47,623 bases of DNA from Legionella yabuuchiae (GCF_900640115.1 NZ_CAAAIW010000025.1:1-47623); one strand, 5' to 3'. Positions 1 to 9,800 are shown, numbered from the stretch's first letter. Made by a program: numbers and translations. The notes: generated by a model not told the origin, from the sequence alone.

Positions 1-74
1 CTAACAGGTGTTATTATTGGGTGACGCAAGAATTTGACCTCTTGCGTTGGGTATACCGGAAAGAGTAGAGAAAT

Positions 75-1370
75 TTACAGAAGAAAAGTTGCTTTATCGT
101 TTAAGAGATCATGTTGAATTTGTTTGTATCTTTTTTCCAATGTAATCTGAGTCATATCAATTGCGATACCAACGATTGCAAAAACCTGATTCAATTCATC
201 TTTAACCTGATAGATTCTCGAAAATATATTTTTTACTGCACCATCTGGTCTCTTGATGCGGAATTCAGCAGAAGCCTTTTCCTTTCCTTGCTGCATTCCT
301 ACAAAAAAAGCTTCGTAGGCCATTTTCTTATCTTCAGGAATAATGGCATCAAACCAATCGTTTGGATTTTTATATAGTGATTCGCTAGTTTTCCCCCAAA
401 TTTTCTCATAGGCTGGGCTGACATAGAGCACTTTGTTTAAATCAGGTGTATTTGTATAAAAGACAATTTCTATGTTCTCTGCAAATTGGTGAAATATTAA
501 TTCATTTTGTATGATTTCAGATTGAGCTGTTTTAAGTTCTTTTTCTTTACGATTAAGAATTATTGCGATTAGAGCAACCATAATTCCAATTATTGCAAAA
601 AGTGTTGTGTGCCTCAGAACCCGCATACCAACTGGATCAATTAATCTGCTATTTTCTAAGAGAAATCCTATTTGAATTAATAAGGCTGGAATAACAATTG
701 AGATTGGTATTACCCAGAGCATTAATAAAAAAGTCCTATTTCTCCTAAGTATGGTGCCAACGATGCCTGACTTTATATTTGTTAGTAAAATACTGATGCT
801 GATTAATATAAATAAAAACATGCTTTGCATAGACATTGTTGTATATCGAGCAAAAGCAGATGCAGGATCTGCGCCATATAGATAATTAAATGCAGAAATA
901 AGGGTTATTAATATAATGAACCAGGTAAAAATCTGGATCAGCCAAATTGATTTTGATTTTTTTAATATCAATACAAATGAAGCCCCGACAAGCAAGAAAG
1001 CAATTGCAACAGTCAATGCCATTTGTCCCGCGTTGAATGGGTTTTGGTTAAATAAACCAATAACTTTTAACATTAATGGATTACTCAAGCCGCTTATTAG
1101 CAATATGAAAATTGTCAGGGTATAGGAGATAACATCAGTAATAAATCCACGGTTTTTACTAGCTATAAACAACAGTACGAGTCCAGAAAAAACAAAACAA
1201 ACGGCTGAACTTATACTTATATTGAACCAGAAGGATGGAAAATTGGTTAGCAAGTTGAAATTAAATAATGAATTAATAAACGATGACAGTGCTACCAAAA
1301 TGGTAACAATTGCAGATGCTGTAATTATAAAACAACTGTTTTTTTGGAGCGTAATACTATTGCTTTCCAT
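75..1370 (-). CDS. Multi-spanning membrane protein with C-terminal PAS domain
   Basis: This 431-residue protein has about eight hydrophobic segments in residues 13-275, a short linker beginning KEKELKTAQSE, and a PAS fold at about 290-410 (VSPAYEKIWG, then FRIKRPDG and VGIAIDMTQ). That layout fits an inner-membrane sensor with a cytoplasmic PAS module. It stops about 20 residues after the PAS domain, with no histidine kinase, GGDEF, EAL or methyl-accepting region, so the output domain is absent or lost. The ATG start has AAAGGA about 11 bases upstream and an AT-rich TATAAT-like block before that. It may act through a partner protein or be a truncated sensor. The ligand is unknown. The PAS call is by pattern recognition. 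Confidence 0.75.
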   Translation of the reverse strand: MESNSITLQKNSCFIITASAIVTILVALSSFINSLFNFNLLTNFPSFWFNISISSAVCFVFSGLVLLFIASKNRGFITDVISYTLTIFILLISGLSNPLMLKVIGLFNQNPFNAGQMALTVAIAFLLVGASFVLILKKSKSIWLIQIFTWFIILITLISAFNYLYGADPASAFARYTTMSMQSMFLFILISISILLTNIKSGIVGTILRRNRTFLLMLWVIPISIVIPALLIQIGFLLENSRLIDPVGMRVLRHTTLFAIIGIMVALIAIILNRKEKELKTAQSEIIQNELIFHQFAENIEIVFYTNTPDLNKVLYVSPAYEKIWGKTSESLYKNPNDWFDAIIPEDKKMAYEAFFVGMQQGKEKASAEFRIKRPDGAVKNIFSRIYQVKDELNQVFAIVGIAIDMTQITLEKRYKQIQHDLLNDKATFLL

Positions 1371-1488
1371 GCATCATAGTCCTTTTCTTTATTATAAATA
1401 ATAGCATTAATGGTTGATTTTTGCTCAGTTAGCATATTGGCCAGCGAATTGGTATTTTTGTATTTTTTTATTACACAAGGAATGCAGG

Positions 1489-1586
1489 ATGCCATTGCAA
1501 CAGGTATCAGATATCACGACCGAAGTTATTGATCATCATGGCTTGGTAGCAGCGGTTAGTCGAGATTTAGGTATTGCTGAAAAGAT
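1489..1586 (+). pseudogene. IS1634-type transposase N-terminal remnant
   Basis: Translation from the ATG gives MPLQQVSDITTEVIDHHG followed by LVAAVSRDLGIAEKIN, which resembles the extreme N-terminus of IS1634-type transposases (DHHGLVA...LGIAEKID). AAGG lies 8 bases before the ATG. After about 33 residues the frame runs into an inverted copy of its own DNA and stops at 1620. The rest of the transposase (normally over 450 residues) is missing, so this is a dead fragment. Family assignment rests on a short motif and is moderate. Confidence 0.55.
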
Positions 1587-1613
1587 TAACCGCTGCTACC
1601 AAGCCATGATGAT
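1532..1613. repeat. 27-bp perfect inverted repeat (self-inversion of IS remnant)
   Basis: Positions 1532-1558 are exactly the reverse complement of 1587-1613, with a 28-base loop between. The left arm encodes HHGLVAAV of the IS1634-type remnant, and the right arm is the same DNA flipped. This looks like a fold-back duplication made during a rearrangement, not a terminator, because no T-run follows. Confidence 0.9.
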
Positions 1614-1620
1614 TGTTTGA

Positions 1621-1720
1621 ACTACACCATTAACGCTGGACTTTAAAAAGTCAAAAAATCCTGCCTTTTTCTTCTCCATTTCAACATCTCTTTAAATCAG
1701 CGATATTTAAACGTTTTTCT
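1621..1720. other. Non-coding remnant DNA between IS fragment and mobile element
   Basis: I see no open frame or recognisable site in these 100 bases. They lie between the broken IS1634-type remnant and the left target duplication of the 982-bp element, and are probably degraded insertion-sequence DNA. Confidence 0.4.
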
Positions 1721-1730
1721 GTTAGTGATC

Positions 1731-1778
1731 TCTGTACATGACAAAAAACCTGTCATGCCCGCGCAGGCGGGCAACCAT
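1731..1778 (+). repeat. Left 48-bp inverted end of the mobile element
   Basis: This begins TCTGTACATGAC and contains two nested hairpins (CATGACA-loop-TGTCATG, then GCCCGC-GCAG-GCGGGC). It is the exact reverse complement of 2663-2710. Confidence 0.9.
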
Positions 1779-1834
1779 TTCTGGTTTGGCACAGAAGTAA
1801 CTTAAGATAACTCGCTGCCATAGAATGAAAATCA

Positions 1835-1859
1835 TATAATCTCGATCGTCAACAGGAGG
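1835..1859 (+). promoter_or_regulatory. -10 box and strong Shine-Dalgarno, now separated from their gene
   Basis: A perfect TATAAT lies at 1835-1840 and AGGAGG at 1854-1859, inside the left part of the 982-bp element. The -35 region is weak. The MITE begins four bases after AGGAGG, so these signals probably once served the IS4-type transposase and were cut off from it by the MITE insertion. Confidence 0.45.
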
Positions 1860-1862
1860 TTA

Positions 1863-2026
1863 TATACCCGTAATCTTTCAAAATGCGTGTTTTTAGGCGC
1901 CTTTATTTTTTGTCCTGCCGCATTTTAAAAAGCGAGTAATGGCTCATTCCCTTGCGAGTTTTTTAAAATGCGGCAGGGCGAAAAAGAAAAAGCATAAATC
2001 ACGCATTTTGAAAGATTACGGGTATA
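1863..2026 (+). mobile_element. Palindromic MITE, copy A (164 bp)
   Basis: This copy starts TATACCCGTAATCTTTC and ends with the exact complement GAAAGATTACGGGTATA. The perfect terminal repeat is about 29 bp when the flanking TA is counted on each side. Inner arms CCGCATTTTAAAA and TTTTAAAATGCGG make nearly the whole element one long hairpin. It appears identical to copy D (35085-35248), with copies B, C and E inverted relative to it. TA-flanked ends suggest IS630/Tc1-type mobilisation in trans. It carries an ATG at 1939 with no stop out to its right end. Confidence 0.85.
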
Positions 2027-2028
2027 TA

Positions 2029-2289
2029 GAGTGTATCAGCGAGTTGAAGGATCGTTTAAATATGTATTTTGGCTGGAACAAGGCGAGAATGACATGTTTT
2101 GTAACTATGTTGCTTGCATTGCTTGCTTCGCGTACAGTTAATTTAAACCAATTGGCTTGTGTTGTATTCAGTGACGCCCTTCAAGCGTCAAGGCACCGTA
2201 GAATACAACGATTTTTTTCCGAATTTCCTTTGGATTACCATCAAATAGCAGGATTTATTTTTAAATTGTTTTTTGTGAGTGGCTGGTAG
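2029..2289 (+). pseudogene. IS4-family transposase, N-terminal fragment
   Basis: The translation ECISELKDRLNMYFGWNKAR, then LASRTVNLNQLACVVF and RRIQRFFSEFPLDYHQIAG, has the pattern of IS4-family transposase N-termini. It breaks off at FVSGW followed by a stop, before the DDE catalytic region. The present frame opens at an ATG at 1939 inside the upstream MITE, so the first 30 or so codons are MITE sequence. No catalytic residue remains, so it cannot work as a transposase. Confidence 0.65.
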
Positions 2290-2365
2290 CAGCGGATTAT
2301 CTTATGGAAAAATAACGATGATCCGGCAGGAAGTAATTTTTTTTAGCAACCAACCAGGATGGACA

Positions 2366-2659
2366 ATGGAAGAACAGCAATATTAGGTTTACCTATTATC
2401 CAGTAAAAAATATGGAACTCTATATACCGGCATAACAAGTAACCTTGTGCAACGCATTTGGCAACACAAGGAAGGCTTGGCTGAAGGATTCACTAAAAAG
2501 TACAACGTTCATCATTTGGTTTATTATGAAATTCATTCTGATGTCTACGAAGCAATAACCAGAGAAAAACGCATCAAGAAGTGGAACCGACAATGGAAAA
2601 TAAACCTTATCGAGCAAAACAACCCCCAGTGGCTTGATTTGGGCATCGGATTATTTTGA
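2366..2659 (+). pseudogene. GIY-YIG endonuclease with in-frame amber codon
   Basis: Reading from the ATG at 2366 gives MEEQQY, a TAG at 2384-2386, then VYLLSSKKYGTLYTGITSNL and on to NPQWLDLGIGLF and a stop. This is a complete single-domain GIY-YIG (UPF0213-like) nuclease of about 97 codons: the Y-GTLY pattern near the start, the Arg in QRIWQHK, and the Glu region in YEAITREKRIKKW. Relatives usually have Tyr where the TAG lies, one base change away. The next usable start, GTG at 2447, would lose the GIY motif, so the gene is probably inactive unless the stop is read through. It sits just inside the right end of the 982-bp element. Confidence 0.7.
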
Positions 2660-2662
2660 TGG

Positions 2663-2710
2663 ATGGTTGCCCGCCTGCGCGGGCATGACAGGTTTTTTGT
2701 CATGTACAGA
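2663..2710 (-). repeat. Right 48-bp inverted end of the mobile element
   Basis: This is the exact reverse complement of 1731-1778. It begins four bases after the GIY-YIG stop codon and is followed by one base and the second GTTAGTGAT. Confidence 0.9.
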
Positions 2711-2790
2711 AGTTAGTGATACGTTTTCCTTGTTTTGTCATGCTTGTACCTTTTATAATGGTTCGATTTTTATATTTGCATGGAGTTATT

Positions 2791-3648
2791 GTGAGTCTTA
2801 ATGAAACTCAAGCATCTTTCTCAGCGTCAACTGCTATGCAAGATGGACGTTTGCGGAAAGCTCAGCTTAAGATGATTACGATGCTTCAAGCAATAGATTC
2901 TATTTGCGGCAAACATGGTTTTGATTATTGGTTGGAAGGCGGCACACTGTTGGGCGCCATACGCCACCAAGGTTTTATTCCCTGGGATGATGACTTGGAT
3001 ATATCCATGCCACGGGAAAGTTATGAAGCTTTTTTAAATATTGCCCCCCAAGAGCTGCCAAATCATATGTGGCTGCAAACAGCCCAAAGCGATCCCGGTT
3101 ATTTTAATTTATCTGTACCTTTAAAAATTCGTGATTGCAATAGCCTTTTTATCGAAATGCACGAAACTGGCAATGAGCCCTATCAGAAAGGTATTTTCAT
3201 CGATGTATTTGTTTATGATAAAATGTCAAATGATCAAAAAATAAGAACGTCCAAAAAATTTTTAGCCAAAAAATTACTTCGTTTATTGCAGCACAAATAC
3301 AGTAGGAAGAGTTGCGGGCATTATGCAAGTTTGTATCGTTTTTTGTCTCGTTTTTTTTCCAAGTCACAGCTTGAAAAAAAATTAAATGCAATTATTACTG
3401 AAGCTCAATCTCTAGAAACTCCATATCTGGGCTATGGTTATGATTGTGTTAACACGAATCTGGTTTGTTATGAAGATATATATCCTTTAAAACGAGCCAA
3501 TTTTGAAGATAATCAATTTAATATTCCAAATCGTTCTGAAGTCATTTTACAGCAGCTTTATGGGGATTATATGAGTTTACCTCCTCAAGCTTCACGGGTT
3601 ATGAAACATTGCCGAACGTTAATTCCTGACTTAGGAGTTGAGTTATGA
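2791..3648 (+). CDS. LicD-family phosphotransferase
   Basis: LicD-family enzymes move phosphocholine or similar phospho-groups onto surface polysaccharides or teichoic acids. The hallmark LEGGTLLGAIRHQGFIPWDD followed by DLDI lies near residue 52, with the Asp-rich metal site intact. I chose the GTG at 2791 (285 residues) because GGAG lies 6 bases upstream; the open frame reaches back to 2716, but that would start inside the target duplication of the mobile element. It ends in an ATGA overlap with the HAD/nucleotidyltransferase gene, so the two are translationally coupled and likely act together on a phosphorylated head group. The acceptor cannot be told from sequence. Confidence 0.8.
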   Translation: MSLNETQASFSASTAMQDGRLRKAQLKMITMLQAIDSICGKHGFDYWLEGGTLLGAIRHQGFIPWDDDLDISMPRESYEAFLNIAPQELPNHMWLQTAQSDPGYFNLSVPLKIRDCNSLFIEMHETGNEPYQKGIFIDVFVYDKMSNDQKIRTSKKFLAKKLLRLLQHKYSRKSCGHYASLYRFLSRFFSKSQLEKKLNAIITEAQSLETPYLGYGYDCVNTNLVCYEDIYPLKRANFEDNQFNIPNRSEVILQQLYGDYMSLPPQASRVMKHCRTLIPDLGVEL

Positions 3649-5060
3649 ATATTAAACTTGTAATCTTTGATTTAGATGGCGTATTGGTTGACACCCGTGA
3701 GCATCACTATGTGGCTTTAAATCGAGCATTAGCGGAAGTTGACGAACGTTTTGTCATATCACCAAAAGCTCATTTACAATTATTTGATGGCTTAAGCACC
3801 AAACGCAAGCTTAGTTTATTAAGTGAGACTCTAGGACTAGACCCTAAGCTTCATGCCGACATCTGGGAAAAAAAACAACAGTTAACTTTTCAGGTAATTG
3901 ATGAACTCATCGCGCCTGATGCAGAAATTAGCAGAGTTTTTAAACAGTTAAAACAGGATAATTTTAAGATTTATGTTTGTTCTAACTCTATTCGTGAGAC
4001 GGTTAAGCAAATTTTGCTTAAAATGGAATTAATGCAGTATGTAGATTTCTTTATTTCCAATCAGGACGTCAATTCTCCTAAGCCCCATCCTGAAATGTAT
4101 TGGTTAGCCATGATTAAAGAAAAAGTCTTACCCAAAGAAACCTTAATTGTTGAAGATTCTTATGTTGGCCGCACTGCTGCCATTTCTTCAGGCGCAAATT
4201 TATGCGCGGTAAAAAGTCCTGCCGACGTTTCTATTGCCAGAATATATGAGCATATGCAAAAAGAAGTGATTTCGGCAAAATGGACGGATGAAGCGATGAA
4301 TGTGTTAATTCCCATGGCAGGAGCTGGAAGTCGTTTTATTAATTCAGGCTTTACATTCCCTAAACCTTTAATCTGTATTGGCGAGAAACCAATGATCCAA
4401 TTGGTGGTAGAAAATTTAAATGTTTCTGCCAATTTTATTTTTGTTGTCCGTCGCGATCATTATAAAACCTATAATCTTGAGTCTATGCTTAAAATCATAG
4501 CTCCTGGCTGCAAAATAATCCTCACCGATGGCGTCACAGAAGGAGCCTGTTGCAGTACGCTTCTAGCAGAACAGTATATTGACAATGACTCGCCACTGTT
4601 GATTGCAAATTCAGATCAATACATTGAATGGGAAAGCGGTGCTTTTTTTCACGCTATGAACGCCCCTCACATTGACGGTGGCATTCTAACATTTGAAAGT
4701 AAGCACCCTAAGTGGAGTTACATTCGACTTGATGAGTATGGTAATGTCTCATTATTACGTGAGAAAGAGGTGATTTCTAATCAAGCAACGGCAGGAATTT
4801 ATTACTGGACGAGAGGGTGTGATTATGTTCGTTATGCCAAAGAGATGATAGCTAAAAATATACGTGTGAACAATGAATTTTATGTGGCACCGGTCTATAA
4901 CGAAGCTATTGCTAATGGTTTAAAATTTAAAAGTTATGCTGTTGATAAAATGTGGGGGCTAGGAACCCCTGAGGATTTACAGCATTTTCTAAATTATCAC
5001 AATATTCAATCTCAACAACCCAATAGAATTTGTCAAACAACATCACCAGTTGAAGTATAA
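3645..5060 (+). CDS. HAD phosphatase - sugar nucleotidyltransferase fusion
   Basis: This is a 471-residue two-domain enzyme. Residues 1-210 are a HAD hydrolase: DLDGVLVDT with nucleophile Asp9 and acid Asp11, then VCSNS, SPKPHPEMY and IVEDSYVGR. Residues from 218 onward are a nucleotidyltransferase beginning MNVLIPMAGAGSRF, with FPKPL and DQYIEW. The fusion suggests that a sugar or polyol phosphate is both dephosphorylated or processed and activated to an NDP form. It overlaps licD by four bases (ATGA), which suggests it makes the activated donor or a modified sugar for LicD. An internal ATG at 4296 opens exactly at the second domain. A weak hairpin without T-run follows the gene at 5068-5092. 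Confidence 0.8.
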   Translation: MNIKLVIFDLDGVLVDTREHHYVALNRALAEVDERFVISPKAHLQLFDGLSTKRKLSLLSETLGLDPKLHADIWEKKQQLTFQVIDELIAPDAEISRVFKQLKQDNFKIYVCSNSIRETVKQILLKMELMQYVDFFISNQDVNSPKPHPEMYWLAMIKEKVLPKETLIVEDSYVGRTAAISSGANLCAVKSPADVSIARIYEHMQKEVISAKWTDEAMNVLIPMAGAGSRFINSGFTFPKPLICIGEKPMIQLVVENLNVSANFIFVVRRDHYKTYNLESMLKIIAPGCKIILTDGVTEGACCSTLLAEQYIDNDSPLLIANSDQYIEWESGAFFHAMNAPHIDGGILTFESKHPKWSYIRLDEYGNVSLLREKEVISNQATAGIYYWTRGCDYVRYAKEMIAKNIRVNNEFYVAPVYNEAIANGLKFKSYAVDKMWGLGTPEDLQHFLNYHNIQSQQPNRICQTTSPVEV

Positions 5061-5143
5061 AAATAATTGAAGCCTATTATAAATAGACTTCATGGCTAAC
5101 GTTTATTAACAAATATCCTATAGATGAGGTTTGGGGAACATTG

Positions 5144-5923
5144 ATGGAATATTTATCTAATATTAATTGGCTAGGCGTGTTTTATGCCTTGGCGTTATTC
5201 ATCATAGGCTTAATCGTTGCAAAACAAGTAAGTTCAATGGTAGAACGAGCCGTTACTAAGCGTTTCTCACGTCACCAAGCCTTAATCACTAGACGACTAA
5301 TTTTTTACGCACTACTGTTTTTATTTGTCTTCTCAGCCTTACAGCAATTAGGATTTAAGCTCACGGTGTTATTGGGTGCGGCTGGGGTATTTACGGTTGC
5401 ATTGAGTTTTGCGTCGCAAACGGCTGCCTCGAATTTAGTCAGTGGTATTTTTTTAATTTTTGAGTGTCCTTTTAAAGTAGGAGATACCATTAAAATTAAA
5501 GATCTTCTTGGTACCGTTGATTCCATTGACTTACTTTCCACAAAGATTCAAACGCCAGATAATATGCGAATACGTATACCTAATGAAACGATTGTGAAAT
5601 CTGAAATTATTAATATGAGTTATTTTAAAACGAGAAGAATTGATATTTTGATTGGTGTTTCTTATAACAGTGATATAGAACATATAAAAAAAGTGCTGCT
5701 GCAATTGGCTCATGATAACCCAGAGGTCTTGGAGAATCCTATGCCGCAAGCAGTGATCAATAATTTTGCCGACTCAGCTATTGAAATTAAGTTCATGGCC
5801 TGGGCAGACACTAAAAAGTTCGTGAATGTAAGAAACCAATTAAATGATCAAATCAAACAACGATTTGATGAGGAACATATCGAAATACCTTATCCTCAGA
5901 TTACCCTTCACCGGGCTGAATAA
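5144..5923 (+). CDS. Small MscS-family mechanosensitive channel
   Basis: The protein has 259 residues, close to the minimal MscS core. There are hydrophobic segments at about 9-30 and 50-72, and a pore-lining helix at about 75-105 (LGAAGVFTVALSFASQTAAS), followed by the beta domain (FKVGDTIKIKDLLGTVDSID) and a C-terminal alpha/beta domain. MscS channels release solutes from the cytoplasm on osmotic downshift. ATG at 5144 is preferred over the TTG one codon earlier because GGGGA lies 7 bases before it. The stop overlaps the next start (TAATG). Confidence 0.88.
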   Translation: MEYLSNINWLGVFYALALFIIGLIVAKQVSSMVERAVTKRFSRHQALITRRLIFYALLFLFVFSALQQLGFKLTVLLGAAGVFTVALSFASQTAASNLVSGIFLIFECPFKVGDTIKIKDLLGTVDSIDLLSTKIQTPDNMRIRIPNETIVKSEIINMSYFKTRRIDILIGVSYNSDIEHIKKVLLQLAHDNPEVLENPMPQAVINNFADSAIEIKFMAWADTKKFVNVRNQLNDQIKQRFDEEHIEIPYPQITLHRAE

Positions 5924-6884
5924 TGGATCCCATTACGCAGGGAGCGCTTGGAGCGGCTTGTTCAGAAGCCATATTACACCCTTATGATAAAAAAAATGCC
6001 TGGATTGTCGGGGCCGTTGCAGGCATGGCGGCCGATTTGGATTTGTTGATCCGATCGTCTAATGATCCCATGCTCTTTTTAATTTATCACCGCCATTTTA
6101 CGCACTCCTTGTTGTTTATACCTATAGGAGCCTTAATCGTTGGATTATTTTTTTTGTTGTTTTCTCGTTTTAGAGTGCATTGGCGACTAACGTTTTTGGC
6201 ATCCTTCATTGGTTACGCAACTCACGCTATTTTGGATGCTTGCACCAGTTATGGAACGTTGTTATTTTGGCCATTTTCTACCCATCGTTACGCTTGGGAT
6301 TTTATTTCCATTATAGATCCGTTCTTTACGTTTCCTTTAGTATTGGGTGTGGTTTGGACTCATGTTTTTAATGATCGCAAAGGCGTTTTATATGGTTTAG
6401 GACTAGCGTTGTTGTTTATACTGTTATCCATATTACAACATCATCGAGCGATAATAGCCTTGGAATCTTATGGCGAAACCCATCATCTCAATATGACAAA
6501 AGCGCGTGTCTTTCCGGCGTTAGCCAGTTCAACACACTGGAGAGGAGCGGGGTTTGTTCAGGATAAAATTTTATTGGCGGAAGTAATCACCCCGATTTTT
6601 TCAGAGAGTTTAGTGCGATCTGTAAGGCTTTATCCCGCGTTTAAGCGATCGGAGCTTTCGCAAACGATTTATCAATCAGGCCATCAGGCTAGAGATTTTA
6701 AAATCTTTGATTGGTTTACAGAGGGGTATTTAATAAAAGCTTATGATGAGCCGCTGGTCGTTGTCGATGCACGTTATATTTACGGGGTGCCTGTGCGCGC
6801 TTTATGGGGAATTCGATTTACTCCTGGTGCGCTTCATGTAGAAAGTGTACGTGATATTCAGCTTATGAATGGAGAACAGTTACC

Positions 6885-6888
<4 letters not shown>
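5923..6888 (+). CDS. YdjM-like membrane-bound metal-dependent hydrolase
   Basis: This 321-residue protein begins MDPITQGALGAACSEAIL and has a conserved AGMAADLDLLI and YHRHFTHS motif with several hydrophobic segments through about residue 180, followed by a soluble tail. These are features of the DUF457/YdjM family of inner-membrane, presumed metal-dependent hydrolases; His and Asp in HRHFTHS and AADLD are the likely metal ligands. Substrate is unknown. Its start overlaps the mscS-family stop, and its end overlaps the cinA-like start (ATGA), so the three genes form a tight operon. Confidence 0.8.
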
Positions 6889-8960
<2,072 letters not shown>

Positions 8961-9002
8961 TTAGGCTCTTAGACAGGTTATCTTATAGGAGGTTGCATTG
9001 CC

Positions 9003-9090
9003 ATAATTCGACAATCGTCAATCTTCGCGCGATCATGTGCTGTTTATAGCCAAGCATATTATGACCGTGCGAAGCGAAGTATAGAATAAT
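9003..9090. repeat. Imperfect inverted repeat between rpmA and obg
   Basis: CTTCGCGCG at 9023-9031 pairs with CGTGCGAAG at 9066-9074 (one mismatch), and ATAATTC/GAATAAT at the outer edges pair as well. It fills the 146-base gap between rpmA and obg. It could tune obg expression relative to the ribosomal genes or be a decayed palindromic repeat. There is no T-run for a normal terminator. Confidence 0.4.
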
Positions 9091-9103
9091 TGGTTAGATG
9101 CGA

Positions 9104-9382
9104 TTAGCCTTCGTTGGCTTCACCAGCAACAGGGTCAATCATAACGAACTTGCGGTTTTGTGCGCCTTTGGTAGTGAATCGAACCAGACCAGATACTAAT
9201 GCGAACAGGGTATGATCACGACCTAGCCCTACGCCTTCTCCAGCATGGAATTTCGTTCCTCTTTGACGAACAAGGATTTCGCCTGCATTCACCATTTGAC
9301 CACCAAAGCGTTTAACCCCAAGATACTTTGGATTCGAGTCGCGGCCGTTACGCGTACTACCGCCTGCTTTTTTATGTGCCAT
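9104..9382 (-). CDS. rpmA: 50S ribosomal protein L27
   Basis: The 92-residue protein begins [20 protein letters not shown], the invariant L27 N-terminus that reaches the peptidyl-transferase centre, and continues with LGVKRFGGQ and [15 protein letters not shown]. Length and sequence are ordinary apart from an acidic GEANEG tail. It follows rplU by 53 bases and belongs to the rplU-rpmA-obg operon. Confidence 0.98.
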   Translation of the reverse strand: MAHKKAGGSTRNGRDSNPKYLGVKRFGGQMVNAGEILVRQRGTKFHAGEGVGLGRDHTLFALVSGLVRFTTKGAQNRKFVMIDPVAGEANEG

Positions 9383-9435
9383 TTCAATGTCCTCTTAAAC
9401 GGGCAAACCAAAAATTAATAAAATTCGGGCTGCGC

Positions 9436-9747
9436 TTACTTCTTAATACCAGTTATTTTAACTTGAGTATAGTACTGTCTGTGACCCATTTGTTTCATGT
9501 GGTGCTTACGACGACGAAATTTAATAATTTTAACCTTTTTATGGCGGCCATGCTCCATGACTTCAGCTTGAACCTCAGCCTTGTCAACCAAAGGAGTTCC
9601 GCAAGTGACTTTATCACCATCGGTTAACATTAACACTTCATTAAATTGTACATTACTTCCAACATCAGCGGTGAGTTGTTCAATTTTTAGTACATCGCCT
9701 TCTTTAACGCGATATTGTTTACCGCCTGTTTTAATTACCGCATACAT
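9436..9747 (-). CDS. rplU: 50S ribosomal protein L21
   Basis: The 103-residue protein begins [18 protein letters not shown] and ends in the basic [14 protein letters not shown] region that binds 23S rRNA. This is normal length for L21. GGAG lies 7 bases upstream of the ATG. It is first gene of the rplU-rpmA-obg operon, with a good sigma-70 promoter at 9801-9829. Confidence 0.98.
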   Translation of the reverse strand: MYAVIKTGGKQYRVKEGDVLKIEQLTADVGSNVQFNEVLMLTDGDKVTCGTPLVDKAEVQAEVMEHGRHKKVKIIKFRRRKHHMKQMGHRQYYTQVKITGIKK

Positions 9748-9800
9748 AATTCATTCTCCAACTCGCCAGATTGGCGTTTATGGGTTCAATAAAGGAGCAC

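Larger units (their letters stand above)
1721..2720. mobile_element. 982-bp element with 48-bp inverted ends and 9-bp target duplication
   Basis: GTTAGTGAT occurs at 1721-1729 and again at 2712-2720, directly flanking an element at 1730-2711. Its ends, 1731-1778 and 2663-2710, are perfect 48-bp inverted repeats; only the outermost base pair (c1730 versus a2711) does not match. Each end contains two hairpins: CATGACA/TGTCATG and GCCCGC/GCGGGC. Inside are a promoter and Shine-Dalgarno, a MITE, the 5' part of an IS4-type transposase gene and a GIY-YIG endonuclease gene with an amber codon. A 9-bp duplication is usual for several transposase families, including IS4. Either this is an IS4-type element whose 3' half was replaced, or a distinct element carrying the GIY-YIG gene. 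A 35-bp relative lies at 33205-33239. Confidence 0.8.

Noticed and set aside
48-58. GGGTATACCGG at the window start as a MITE tip
   Set aside because: Only seven bases match the tip and no body of the element follows.
1939-2289. A 116-residue open frame as a real gene
   Set aside because: Its first 30 codons are MITE sequence and the rest is a truncated IS4-type transposase; treated as a pseudogene.
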